Part shown: positions 17,834 to 26,117 of the stretch, piece after piece
Layout of the letters: each line of letters starts with the position of its first letter
How positions within the stretch are numbered: position 1 is the first letter of the stretch
The notes under the pieces: model-generated
What the model saw: only the letters and a program-made list of their open reading frames with translations
What the model was told of the DNA's origin: nothing
The model's database searches: none
Made by a program: the position numbers and the translations under genes
Origin: an uncultured bacterium
GTDB taxonomy: Bacteria; Bacillota; Clostridia; Lachnospirales; Lachnospiraceae
DNA: 64,000 nt
Assembly: GCA_947073545.1 (NCBI GenBank)
Contig: CAMTMP010000013.1
Coordinates: 1-64,000 of the forward strand
Direction: 5' to 3'

Positions 17834-19717
17834 ATGGAAAAAAAGAAGACTTATCAATCGCCCACAGGCGCTTACAGATATGATTTTACGGACCCAGAGG
17901 ACTATGAGAAATTTGTGCAGATCTTCGGTGGTGAAGCGGAATTAAAGAAATACCCGCAGATTCGGAAGGCAGCATCCGGGACGGCCGGTGTGTATACGGC
18001 TTCGGAACAAGATGCCGATCGAAATGATGCTGCCCAGGCCATACTGGAGGGCAGTATATCGGAGATCAGGGCGGTTGGCGTGAAAGAAAGCGGAGCGGGT
18101 ATTCGAAGCATTTCACCGCAGGACGGGGCGGAGAATGCACAGAAGGAAATCTATAGATTCTACAGACTTACTACAGAGGTGGAACTATCCTATGCAGCCA
18201 AGGCGGATATGGTGACGGCGGCATCCTCTGAGGAAGAGGCAAAACAGGATGCCATGGCATGTTGTCTGCTGGTCAAAGTGAAAGATGACAGCGCGGGGAC
18301 ATATATTTATCAGACAAAATTGTACTATGAGAATGAACCCATGCGGCTGTTGGAGGAAGTATCCACCAGCATATTTCCCTATGAGAAACTGGCGGGAAAA
18401 AGTTTTACAATGACTGTGGATGCCATGTGCGAGACAAAGGATGGTACGCTTACGGCGGCCAGCCTTGCACCCAGAACATTCCATTTTGAAAACGCAGCGG
18501 CACAATCTTTTATCAATAAAATAACCGTGACAGATCCCCGGTGGAAAAATGGGAAACAGCAGGGAAGCATTGTATTTCTGTATGGAAGAAAAACATTTGG
18601 AGCGGTGAAGGAGGATTATGCCGGCGGCGATTATTTAAAGAATACGAAAGGGGACAATCTGCGTACGATCATACCGATCAAGGGAACCATTGAACTGAAT
18701 CCGGTCAAAAATATAACCGGTGTCTCCATAGATTCCTATGAAGCAGGCAACGGGAAATTTCCCAAATCCTATCTCGATTATGCCGTAAGCACCGGAAAAG
18801 TCATCGCAGAGCACGGCGGCAGTATTAAACTGGAGGATCTGGGGGGAATCCTTCAAAAAAACGGTGATTTGACTTTTGACAGTAAATCAAATACGGTCAG
18901 CTTTGATTTAAAACTTCCGGTGAAAGGTTCTATGCTTGGCCCATATGACTGGGATTACAGTTTGAGCGACGTATTTTTAAATGACAGTTCCCATACTTGT
19001 TATCTGACCGGATGTTTTGTGCTGCGGATAGAACATGAACCATACATGGGGGCAACAGTCGATCAGTATGCCATCTTTATTTATAGTGTACCGCAAAATC
19101 CGGGGCAATCGATAGTCTATTATGAAAGCGGGAAAGGGGAAACCAATGTTTTCATTCCGCCCATTGAGATCTACTGGGGCTGTTTTGCGAAAGATACACA
19201 GATCAGAACAGCGGATGGCAGCACAAAACGGGCGGAGCAGATCAGGACAGGGGATCAGATCACGGAGCGTAACGGCAGGACGCTCACCGTGACGGATATT
19301 CTGACAGGGGAAGACCCGGAGATCATTCGTTTTGTGACCAAAGACGGTAAGAGCATCCGGCTTTCCGGCGGTCATGCCATGTTGGTTTACGATGAAGCAG
19401 AGCCGACCGGCAGACGCACAGCCGCAGGAAGACTGCAGGCCGGGGACCGGCTTATGACGCCTGACGGGGTATCGGTGATTTCGGAGGTGGTGACAGAACC
19501 TTATAACGATAGCGTATACAATTTTGTGTTTGACAGGGAGGAGAGCCCCCACTACATTGAGGCGGACGGATTCTGGTCCGGTGATTTTTACGCCCAGAAT
19601 GAGAAAAAGGAAAAGAAACCGGCGCAGTTTACGCAAGAAGCTGTGGCGCTTCGGGAGGAGCTGCGGAACTTTGCGGAGGGAAACGGATTTTTGCAGGCAG
19701 ATACGGTGAACTTATAA
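17834..19717 (+). CDS. Hint-domain (Hedgehog/intein-like) protein, gene 6 of the giant operon
   Basis: 627 aa. Residues 1-440 are an unrecognised, largely beta region. From Cys450 a Hint domain begins (GCFAKDTQIRTADG), with the block-B-like histidine His514 in SGGHAML and strand-rich sequence to about 590 (YIEADGFWSGDFYAQN), then a short charged tail. Hint domains rearrange the peptide bond before their first Cys and can release or attach the upstream part. The expected C-terminal HN of true inteins is absent, so N-terminal cleavage or ligation to a nucleophile is more likely than splicing. I chose ATG 17834 (GGGAGG upstream); a TTG at 17801 overlaps the previous stop. Processing would free the 449-residue N-terminal part. 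Confidence 0.82.
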   Translation: MEKKKTYQSPTGAYRYDFTDPEDYEKFVQIFGGEAELKKYPQIRKAASGTAGVYTASEQDADRNDAAQAILEGSISEIRAVGVKESGAGIRSISPQDGAENAQKEIYRFYRLTTEVELSYAAKADMVTAASSEEEAKQDAMACCLLVKVKDDSAGTYIYQTKLYYENEPMRLLEEVSTSIFPYEKLAGKSFTMTVDAMCETKDGTLTAASLAPRTFHFENAAAQSFINKITVTDPRWKNGKQQGSIVFLYGRKTFGAVKEDYAGGDYLKNTKGDNLRTIIPIKGTIELNPVKNITGVSIDSYEAGNGKFPKSYLDYAVSTGKVIAEHGGSIKLEDLGGILQKNGDLTFDSKSNTVSFDLKLPVKGSMLGPYDWDYSLSDVFLNDSSHTCYLTGCFVLRIEHEPYMGATVDQYAIFIYSVPQNPGQSIVYYESGKGETNVFIPPIEIYWGCFAKDTQIRTADGSTKRAEQIRTGDQITERNGRTLTVTDILTGEDPEIIRFVTKDGKSIRLSGGHAMLVYDEAEPTGRRTAAGRLQAGDRLMTPDGVSVISEVVTEPYNDSVYNFVFDREESPHYIEADGFWSGDFYAQNEKKEKKPAQFTQEAVALREELRNFAEGNGFLQADTVNL

Positions 19718-19736
19718 AATCAAAAGGAGGATCATC

Positions 19737-21122
19737 ATGGGAATTTCGGCAGGCTTTATGGTGCCGCACCCGCCGCTCATCATACCCGATGTGGGCGGCG
19801 GTGAGGAAAGGAAGATTCAGAGGACGATTGACGCGTACAAAAAAGCGGCGGAGACCATCGGGCGTCTGCGGCCTGAGACGATCGTGCTCCTTTCCCCGCA
19901 TCAGACTATGTATGCAGACTATTTTCACATTTCGCCGGGGAAGGGTGCAAGGGGCGATTTCGGGCAGTTTCGCGCCGGACGGACTGCCATGGAGGTCTCC
20001 TATGATACGGAATTTGTCCGTGCGCTGTGTGAGGCTGCGGAGGCGGCCGGTTTACCGGCGGGGACGTTGGGAGAACGGGAGAAAAAGCTGGATCATGGCA
20101 CCATGGTGCCCTTGTATTTCGTGAATCAGCGTTGGACGGGATATCGCCTGGTAAGGGTCGGCCTGTCGGGTCTTCCGCTGACGGCGCATTACCGGCTGGG
20201 ACAGTGTATCAGGGCAGCGGCGCAGTCTCTTGGACGGAGTACGGTTGTGATTGCCAGCGGCGACTTGTCCCATAAACTGAAAGAGGACGGGCCCTACGGC
20301 TATCAGGAGGAGGGACCTGCCTACGACGCGCGGATCATGGATGTGATGGGCAGGGGCGATTTCGGGGAACTGTTTACATTTTCGGAAGATTTCTGCGAGA
20401 AGGCGGCGGAGTGCGGGCACCGCTCCTTTACCATGCTGGCGGGCGCATTTGATAAGACTTGCGTGGAGGCGGAGCGGCTTTCCTATGAGGGGCCTTTCGG
20501 GGTGGGGTATGGTGTCTGTACTTATCGTCCCTGTGGCAGTGACGGGACACGGAATTTTCTGGAGCAGTATGAAGAGGAAGAAAAGATTGCGCTTTTAGCC
20601 AGACGGGAGCGGGAAGACCCGTACGTCAGGCTGGCGAGGTACACCGTCGAGACGTTCGTAAAGACGGGGGCTTTTCCGGAGCTGCCGGAAGGACTGCCGG
20701 AGGAATTGTACCAAAGCAGGGCGGGTGCGTTTGTATCCTTGAAGGAGGACGGAAGGCTGAGAGGATGTATTGGAACCATCCGGGCGGTGAGAGCATCTCT
20801 TGCGGAAGAGATCATGCACAATGCGGTCAGCGCTTGTTCGGAGGATACCAGATTCTCTCCCGTGGAGGAATGGGAAGTGGCGCGTCTGACGATCAGCGTT
20901 GATGTGCTGGGGGAGACGGAGAAGATTTCCTCTCCGGAGGAGCTGGATGTGGCCCGGTACGGCGTCATCGTGACAAGGGGCGGAAAGCGAGGGCTGCTGC
21001 TGCCCAATCTGGAGGGCGTGGACACGGTAGAGCAGCAGATTGCCATAGCGAAACAGAAGGCGGGAATCAGAGACCATGAGAGCGTGGAGCTGGAGCGGTT
21101 TGAAGTGATACGGCACCACTAA
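19737..21122 (+). CDS. Fused Memo-like / AMMECR1 protein (AmmeMemoRadiSam system)
   Basis: 461 aa with two domains. Residues 1-265 are Memo-like, related to class III extradiol dioxygenases (HPPLIIPDVGGG, LLSPHQTMYADYF, KLDHGTMVPLYF, SGDLSHKL). Residues 285-461 are AMMECR1, with the diagnostic LRGCIGT and later EEWEVARLTISV and LLPNLEGVDTVEQQ. These domains co-occur with a radical SAM protein in the AmmeMemoRadiSam triad, whose reaction is not settled; the radical SAM gene follows here at 21241. AAGGAGG fixes the start. It begins only 19 bp after the Hint-protein gene, so it may be co-transcribed with the giant operon. The fusion joins system proteins B and A. Confidence 0.9.
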   Translation: MGISAGFMVPHPPLIIPDVGGGEERKIQRTIDAYKKAAETIGRLRPETIVLLSPHQTMYADYFHISPGKGARGDFGQFRAGRTAMEVSYDTEFVRALCEAAEAAGLPAGTLGEREKKLDHGTMVPLYFVNQRWTGYRLVRVGLSGLPLTAHYRLGQCIRAAAQSLGRSTVVIASGDLSHKLKEDGPYGYQEEGPAYDARIMDVMGRGDFGELFTFSEDFCEKAAECGHRSFTMLAGAFDKTCVEAERLSYEGPFGVGYGVCTYRPCGSDGTRNFLEQYEEEEKIALLARREREDPYVRLARYTVETFVKTGAFPELPEGLPEELYQSRAGAFVSLKEDGRLRGCIGTIRAVRASLAEEIMHNAVSACSEDTRFSPVEEWEVARLTISVDVLGETEKISSPEELDVARYGVIVTRGGKRGLLLPNLEGVDTVEQQIAIAKQKAGIRDHESVELERFEVIRHH

Positions 21123-21123
21123 T

Positions 21124-21221
21124 AGAGTGAAAAGAACTTCCAGCCACTTGCAGCATAGGCTGCTTCGTGGAGAAGTTCTATATTTCACTCAGGAGAATGC
21201 CTGAGAAGCGGCATTCTCCGC
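21124..21221 (+). repeat. Two-hairpin intergenic repeat, copy A
   Basis: An outer stem AGAGTGAAA/TTTCACTC and an inner stem GAACTTC/GAAGTTC (21134-21140 with 21172-21178) enclose further nested pairing. A second hairpin follows, GGAGAATGCC/GGCATTCTCC (21192-21201 with 21210-21219). It starts two bases after a stop codon and ends 19 bp before the next gene. The same layout recurs at 41091-41206, and a fragment at 26065-26086. Confidence 0.75.
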
Positions 21222-21240
21222 ATGGACGAGAGGGAGAGGA

Positions 21241-22086
21241 ATGAAAATAATTTGTCAGGTGTGTATGCATCACTGTGCGCTGGAACCCAGACAGACGGGG
21301 CTGTGCAGAGCCAGAAAAAATGAGGGCGGGGAGATCATCTGCGAAAACTACGGCTGGATTACCGCTTTAGCGCTTGATCCCATCGAAAAGAAGCCTCTGT
21401 ATGATTTCCATCCGGGAAGCAGGGTTTTGTCTGTAGGGAGTTTTGGCTGTAATCTCAGATGCCCTTTCTGTCAGAACCATGAAATTTCCATGGCGGGCAG
21501 GGGCGTTTCCGGTGCAGAGTATGTGTCTCCGGAAGAGCTGGCCAGGATGGCGCTTACGTGGAAGGAAGAGAAGAAGGCGGGAAACATCGGCGTAGCCTAT
21601 ACCTACAACGAACCGCTGGTTGGATGGGAGTTTGTCCGCGATACGGCAAGGCTGGTGAGAGAGTACGGTATGCGGAATATTCTCGTGACGAACGGCACGG
21701 CTTCGCTTGCTGTGCTTGAGGAGCTGCTGCCGTGGATAGACGCCATGAACATTGATTTGAAGGGCTTTCGGGAGGCGTACTACCGGAAACTCGGCGGGGA
21801 TCTGGAGACGGTCAGGGCATTTATCGCGAGGGCGGCGGAAAGCTGTCATGTGGAACTTACTACGCTGATCGTGCCGGGGGAAAACGACGCGCCGGAAGAC
21901 ATGGAAGCGCAGGCCAAATGGATCGCCGGTTTACGTCCGTCGATCCCGCTTCATATTACACGCTTTTTTCCGCGGTATCAGATGTTGGACAAAGAGGCCA
22001 CGGACGTGGAGCAGTTGTACCGTCTTGCCGGGATCGCCGGGAAGTATCTGGAAAAGGTGTATGTGGGGAATGTGAAACTTTTCTGA
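21241..22086 (+). CDS. amrS: AmmeMemoRadiSam system radical SAM enzyme
   Basis: 281 aa. The radical SAM cluster motif is Cys70-x3-Cys74-x2-Cys77 in SFGCNLRCPFCQNHEI. Four more cysteines at the N-terminus (C5, C8, C12, C22) could bind a metal or second cluster; the pyruvate formate-lyase-activase-like N-terminus and length fit the AmrS family. It is expected to generate a 5'-deoxyadenosyl radical in the cytosol; the substrate in this triad is unknown. The neighbouring Memo-AMMECR1 fusion, 118 bp upstream across a structured repeat, completes the triad. GAGAGGGAGAGG precedes the ATG. The symbol follows family usage, not experiment. Confidence 0.9.
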   Translation: MKIICQVCMHHCALEPRQTGLCRARKNEGGEIICENYGWITALALDPIEKKPLYDFHPGSRVLSVGSFGCNLRCPFCQNHEISMAGRGVSGAEYVSPEELARMALTWKEEKKAGNIGVAYTYNEPLVGWEFVRDTARLVREYGMRNILVTNGTASLAVLEELLPWIDAMNIDLKGFREAYYRKLGGDLETVRAFIARAAESCHVELTTLIVPGENDAPEDMEAQAKWIAGLRPSIPLHITRFFPRYQMLDKEATDVEQLYRLAGIAGKYLEKVYVGNVKLF

Positions 22087-22112
22087 CGGTTGATTCGTAT
22101 TGTTCATAGAGG
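22073..22112 (+). promoter_or_regulatory. Conserved 40-nt block, copy A, upstream of an NGIG-protein gene
   Basis: Begins TGAAACTTTT, contains TGATTCGTATT and ends ATAGA-G-G. It matches 26482-26521 at 32 of 40 positions. It overlaps the last codons of the radical SAM gene and lies 82 bp before the next start. Both copies precede genes whose products share an NGIG N-terminus, so a common promoter or leader is likely. No standard -35/-10 pair fits both. Confidence 0.5.
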
Positions 22113-22194
22113 AAATGACAGGACGGACTGACAGGACTGGAGATTTCCGTATGATATTGTCAATATAGATGACATCGAAGGAGGGCTTTGAAAA

Positions 22195-22845
22195 ATGAGC
22201 GTAAATGGCATAGGTCACAGTTTTTATCAGAACAATGTATCAGCGAATAAGTGCAACAGGAGCAGAGCCGGACAGTTTTACCCACAGCAGCAGGCGGCAG
22301 CGGAATCCGCTTCCGAAGGGACGAGGCAGGATGCCAGCGTGCAGGATATTTATGAGTCGCTTAAAACAACAAATACGTTCACGGAGAGGGAGGGAAGCCT
22401 TGTATTTTTATTCGATGCCAGTGATCTGCAAGCGTGGTATGGCGGCAGGCCTTTGGAGGAATGGGCGGCCCAGGACCCCAAATATGTGGATGAAGAAACC
22501 GGTTTTACATGGTATGTCAGGGACGGGAAACACCCTTATATGGTGGGGGAAGACGCTGAGAAGTTTAAGGAAATGTGCAAGAAAACGGGAGAGTCGTGGC
22601 TGAAAAAGTTTGCGGAAATGACAGGGATGATACAACATCTGGATGACAATACGACTGCCTTTGCCGGAGTAAACGGCATGTCGATTCGATCAAAGGATGG
22701 GAAAAGCCTGTTTGTCGACACGAGATCCATGTCTTACGATATGATTATGAATATGTTCCAGAATGCGGCAAAGGGCGGGGATTATTTTGACAGCTCGTAC
22801 TGGGAGAAGAAGATACAGGAAGCGATGGCTTCTGCCGGGAACTGA
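22195..22845 (+). CDS. Uncharacterised NGIG-type protein
   Basis: 216 aa, no membrane segment and no signal peptide. The N-terminus MSVNGIGHSFYQNN is followed by a polar, Gln/Ala-rich stretch to residue 50, then a compact region with FLFDASDLQAWYGGRP, GFTWYVRDGKHPY and a helical part. The first residues resemble those of the products at 26582, 34901 and 45484, although the remainders differ. A disordered N-terminus with a shared motif followed by an unrelated body suggests a targeting or docking signal. AAGGAGGG precedes the start. It shares the conserved block at 22073-22112 with the gene at 26582. I recognise no family. Confidence 0.75.
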   Translation: MSVNGIGHSFYQNNVSANKCNRSRAGQFYPQQQAAAESASEGTRQDASVQDIYESLKTTNTFTEREGSLVFLFDASDLQAWYGGRPLEEWAAQDPKYVDEETGFTWYVRDGKHPYMVGEDAEKFKEMCKKTGESWLKKFAEMTGMIQHLDDNTTAFAGVNGMSIRSKDGKSLFVDTRSMSYDMIMNMFQNAAKGGDYFDSSYWEKKIQEAMASAGN

Positions 22846-22916
22846 AATTGGAATAGCTGACGCAGACAAAGGCTTAAAGTATAAGGCAATATTTGTAAAT
22901 GCGATCAGAGTTAAAA

Positions 22917-22962
22917 TTGACAAATCTTGCATATTTGAATAAAATACGAATGAACACGTTCA
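22917..22962 (+). promoter_or_regulatory. TetR promoter with operator
   Basis: TTGACA (22917-22922), 17-bp spacer, TAAAAT (22940-22945). The palindrome TGAACACGTTCA (22951-22962) follows at the expected transcription start. The same operator core appears at 23712-23723 and 23767-23778, so the TetR encoded at 22990 probably represses itself here. Confidence 0.75.
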
Positions 22963-22989
22963 CAAAAAGAAGGCGGAAGGAGAGAGCCA

Positions 22990-23538
22990 GTGCGTAGAAA
23001 GGACGATACCCTGCGTGACACATTGCTGAATATAGCCCGGAGTATGGCTGATACGGAAGGGATTGAGTCCGTCAACATTCGCTCCATTGCGAAAAAGGCC
23101 GGTATTGCAAGCGGAACCGTATACAATTACTTCTCAAACAAAGATGAAATTCTGCTGGCTCTCACGGAAGTATACTGGAATCAGGCTTTGTCGGAAATGA
23201 GAAATGAGATTACGGCTGCATCGTTTTGTGAGCAGCTACAGGAAATATTTTATTTTCTGCAAGAGCGCATAGACAAATCCGCCGGAAAACTGATGAACAG
23301 TCTTGGCAGTCTGGAAGTGGCAGGACAGGCCCATATGGCGTCCGCACAATCGGTATTGGAGGCGGCATTGATTCAGCTTTTGGAACAGGATGAGAGGGTC
23401 CGCAAAGACGTCTGGAATGAAACATTTACCAGGGAGCAGTTTGCCCGTTTCCTTCTGATGAACATGACAATGCTTTTAAGAGCACGGGCGTCTGATCTTT
23501 CTTTTTTAATCACAGTCATTCAGAGAACTATTTATTAG
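22990..23538 (+). CDS. TetR/AcrR-family transcriptional repressor
   Basis: 182 aa, family length about 190. The N-terminal helix-turn-helix is canonical (IRSIAKKAGIASGTVYNYFSNKDEILLAL, residues 33-61). The C-terminal ligand domain is all-helical and unassigned. Start is GTG 22990, supported by GAAGGAGAG nine bases upstream; there is no in-frame ATG before the helix-turn-helix. A 12-bp palindrome TGAACnnGTTCA sits at its own promoter and twice at the promoter of the downstream membrane-protein gene, so it likely controls both. The inducer is unknown. Confidence 0.9.
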   Translation: MRRKDDTLRDTLLNIARSMADTEGIESVNIRSIAKKAGIASGTVYNYFSNKDEILLALTEVYWNQALSEMRNEITAASFCEQLQEIFYFLQERIDKSAGKLMNSLGSLEVAGQAHMASAQSVLEAALIQLLEQDERVRKDVWNETFTREQFARFLLMNMTMLLRARASDLSFLITVIQRTIY

Positions 23539-23711
23539 CTGCGTGAGGAAAAAAGTGCAGTTTTAACGATCGGATAATTTAATTTTTTCGGCTTGACCAG
23601 ATTCTTATTCAGGATGCTTGTTTGTCCGGTGTCAGTATCGAAAATCAGTACGACCATAGTTCTGGGGCGGATCGTCATAAGACGGGCATCTTCCAATTTT
23701 ATCCTAATTAA

Positions 23712-23778
23712 TGAACGTGTTCAACAAAGGGTATTGACAAATCCATAAATTAGCATACAATATAAATGAACGCGTTCA
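23712..23778 (+). promoter_or_regulatory. Promoter flanked by two TetR operators
   Basis: TTGACA (23734-23739), 16-bp spacer, TACAAT (23756-23761). Operator TGAACGTGTTCA (23712-23723) lies upstream and TGAACGCGTTCA (23767-23778) downstream of the -10. Their centres are 55 bp apart, close to five helical turns, so two dimers would bind on the same face. An ATG inside the second operator is not used as a start, since AAGGAGG precedes ATG 23802. Confidence 0.75.
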
Positions 23779-23801
23779 TTAAGAAAAAAGGAGGAACAAG
23801 T

Positions 23802-24464
23802 ATGCCACAGGCAATAGCAGAAAACGTTTTTGACGTACTGTATCTTGGATTTGCAATCACCACGGGTCTTACGATGTTGATAAAGGGGAAGGATTCCCTT
23901 GTAAAAAAGGCAGGACTGATGGCCGCGCTGCTCGGCGCGGGCGATTCCTTCCACCTCGTCCCCCGCTCCTATGCGCTCTGGACGAACGGACTGGAAGCGA
24001 ACGCGGCGGCGCTGGGCGTGGGAAAACTAATCACTTCCGTCACTATGACGATATTTTATCTGATTTTATATTATGTCTGGCGGGAACGCTATCAGATAAA
24101 GGAGCGAAAGGGCCTCACGACAGCGATGTGGACATTATCGGTACTGCGCATCGCGCTTTGTCTGCTGCCCCAGAACCAGTGGCTTACCTATCGTCAGCCG
24201 TTATTGTATGGCGTGCTCCGCAACATACCGTTTGCGGTCATGGGAGTGATCATCATCGTCATTTTTGCACAGGAGACGAAGAAGGCAGGCGATCCGGTAT
24301 TCCGGTTTATGCCTTTAGCGGTAGGGCTGTCGTTTGGGTTTTATCTGCCGGTTGTCTTGTTTAGCGGGATATTGCCGGTCATAGGTATGCTGATGATTCC
24401 GAAAACCATGGCCTATGTATGGATTGTGCTGATGTGCCGGCGGCTTTCGCGCGACAGCATATAG
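23802..24464 (+). CDS. Seven-helix membrane protein controlled by TetR
   Basis: 220 aa, about seven hydrophobic segments (for example VLYLGFAITTGLTMLI, SVTMTIFYLILYYVW, FAVMGVIIIVIFA, AVGLSFGFYLPVVLF). GDSFHLVPRSYALW between the second and third segments is the most distinctive polar stretch, with a buried His and Arg. No family recognised; a transporter, sensor or membrane enzyme is possible. The start is ATG 23802 with AAGGAGGAACAAGT; the upstream ATG 23766 lies within an operator. Regulation by the TetR protein at 22990 is inferred from three shared palindromes. A terminator follows at 24501. Confidence 0.8.
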   Translation: MPQAIAENVFDVLYLGFAITTGLTMLIKGKDSLVKKAGLMAALLGAGDSFHLVPRSYALWTNGLEANAAALGVGKLITSVTMTIFYLILYYVWRERYQIKERKGLTTAMWTLSVLRIALCLLPQNQWLTYRQPLLYGVLRNIPFAVMGVIIIVIFAQETKKAGDPVFRFMPLAVGLSFGFYLPVVLFSGILPVIGMLMIPKTMAYVWIVLMCRRLSRDSI

Positions 24465-24500
24465 TGTGATTTTCTTATAAACATATTTTCAGATTTTTCT

Positions 24501-24553
24501 ATGCCTGCCACACCGGATTTTGGGGTTTCAAGTGGCAGGCATTCTTTTTTTCT
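24501..24553 (+). terminator. Rho-independent terminator
   Basis: ATGCCTGCCAC (24501-24511) pairs with GTGGCAGGCAT (24532-24542) with no mismatch, followed by a T-rich tail. It ends the TetR/membrane protein unit. Confidence 0.85.
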
Positions 24554-24697
24554 TTCTCACGCGGTCAGACCAGATGCGCCGGATTGGACGCAAGCCGCTT
24601 TTTTACATAATCGCTGTATTTTGACATATGCTATTCAAAATCAGTCCGGTCTCTTGCGGGTATTTCCATGCAGGGACGGGAAAGCGCGGAGGGGAAT

Positions 24698-26089
24698 ATG
24701 GAATCTGTCTGGATGAAAAGCAGTGAGATCAGGAAGCGGGATCCGCTGCCGGGAGACATGGAGGCGCCGGTTGTTGTCATCGGGGCGGGGCTTGCGGGAA
24801 TTTTGACGGCATATTACTTAAAGCAGGAGGGCATCCGGGCGGTGGTGCTGGAGGCGGACAGGATTGGTAGCGGGCAGACCAGGAATACCACGGCGAAAAT
24901 CACATCCCAGCACAACCTGATTTATAGCAGGCTGATCCGGACATTCGGCAGCCGGATGGCGGCGCATTATGCCGAAGCCAACGAGGCGGCGATCGGTGAA
25001 TACGAGAGGCTGGTTCGGGAAAAGGGGATCGACTGCGGCTTCGTCAGGTGTCCCGCATACCTTTATTCTAACGTCGGAACGGCGCTTTTGCGGCAGGAGG
25101 CGGAAGCTGCGGCATCGCTTGGGATCAGGGCGTCCTTCGAGACGGCATGTGAACTGCCTTTTCCGGTGGCGGGCGTGACCATGTTTGCGCGTCAGGCAAG
25201 GTTCCATCCGCTGAAATTTCTGGCAAAAATGGCGGAAGAAGTGGAAGTGTACGAGCAGACGAAGGTGTTGAAAGTGGAGGGCGGCAAGGTGGAGACAGCC
25301 AGAGGAACAGTGACGGCAGAGCATGTGGTGTTTGCCTCCCATTATCCGTTCATCAACGTGCCGGGATATTATTTTGCCAGAATGTATCAGGAGCGTAGTT
25401 ATGTGGTGGCGTTGAAAGGGGCAGCGCGGCCGGAGGGCATGTATCTGGGGATTGACGGGGACGGGCTTTCCTTCCGAAGCTGCGGCGATTTATTGCTTCT
25501 TGGAGGGGGCAGCCACCGGACAGGGGGGCATCCGACGGACAAGGCGGGGACGGGATGCAGATATGATATGCTGCGAAACAGGGCGCAGGACATGTATTCC
25601 GGATGCAGCGAAGTCTGTCAATGGTCGGCGCAGGACTGTATGACATTGGACGGGCTGCCTTATATCGGCCGGTTTTCCGGACGCAGGCCAAACTGGTATG
25701 TGGCCACGGGATTTGGAAAGTGGGGCATGACCTCTTCTATGGTGAGCGCGCGCATCCTGACGGCGCTGATCACGGAGCGGAATTGTCAGGAGGCTGACAT
25801 ATTTTCACCTGACCGGCGTTTTACGGCGCGGGCGGCGAAAGAACTGGCCGTGCACGGCGCCCACACAGTGAAGGGCCTGGCAAAGCATTTCCTGCCTTCG
25901 GGCAAGGGGCAGGTGATCAAAAACTGCCCCCACATGGGCTGTCGTCTGGAGTGGAATCCGGCGGAGGAAAGCTATGACTGCCCGTGCCACGGCTCCCGCT
26001 TTGACGGGGAAGGGCGGCTGATTGACGGCCCTGCCCGGACGGACTGCAAAAGTCGGGAAAAGCATGAAAAGCGGCATTCTCCGCACTGA
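24698..26089 (+). CDS. FAD-dependent oxidoreductase with C-terminal Rieske domain
   Basis: 463 aa. Residues about 20-50 hold the dinucleotide fold (VVVIGAGLAGILTAYYL) of DadA/GlpO-type amine or hydroxy-acid oxidases. The C-terminus carries a Rieske [2Fe-2S] site: CPHMGC and CPCHGSRFDGEG, giving Cys-x-His and Cys-x2-His. Electrons would pass from the substrate through FAD to the cluster; the substrate is unknown. I chose ATG 24698 because GGAGGGG stands just before it; ATG 24668 adds ten residues. The last residues (EKRHSPH) are encoded by a fragment of the intergenic repeat, so the natural 3' end was probably rewritten by it. Confidence 0.9.
   Translation: MESVWMKSSEIRKRDPLPGDMEAPVVVIGAGLAGILTAYYLKQEGIRAVVLEADRIGSGQTRNTTAKITSQHNLIYSRLIRTFGSRMAAHYAEANEAAIGEYERLVREKGIDCGFVRCPAYLYSNVGTALLRQEAEAAASLGIRASFETACELPFPVAGVTMFARQARFHPLKFLAKMAEEVEVYEQTKVLKVEGGKVETARGTVTAEHVVFASHYPFINVPGYYFARMYQERSYVVALKGAARPEGMYLGIDGDGLSFRSCGDLLLLGGGSHRTGGHPTDKAGTGCRYDMLRNRAQDMYSGCSEVCQWSAQDCMTLDGLPYIGRFSGRRPNWYVATGFGKWGMTSSMVSARILTALITERNCQEADIFSPDRRFTARAAKELAVHGAHTVKGLAKHFLPSGKGQVIKNCPHMGCRLEWNPAEESYDCPCHGSRFDGEGRLIDGPARTDCKSREKHEKRHSPH
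26065..26086 (+). repeat. Partial copy of the two-hairpin repeat, inside a coding end
   Basis: Twenty-two bases (TGAAAAGCGGCATTCTCC then GCAC) equal the 3' hairpin arm of the repeats at 21124 and 41091. The 5' arm is missing, so no hairpin forms. It encodes the final residues of the Rieske oxidoreductase. Confidence 0.6.
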
Positions 26090-26117
26090 TTTGAGTCACG
26101 GCAGAACTGTGACATAT

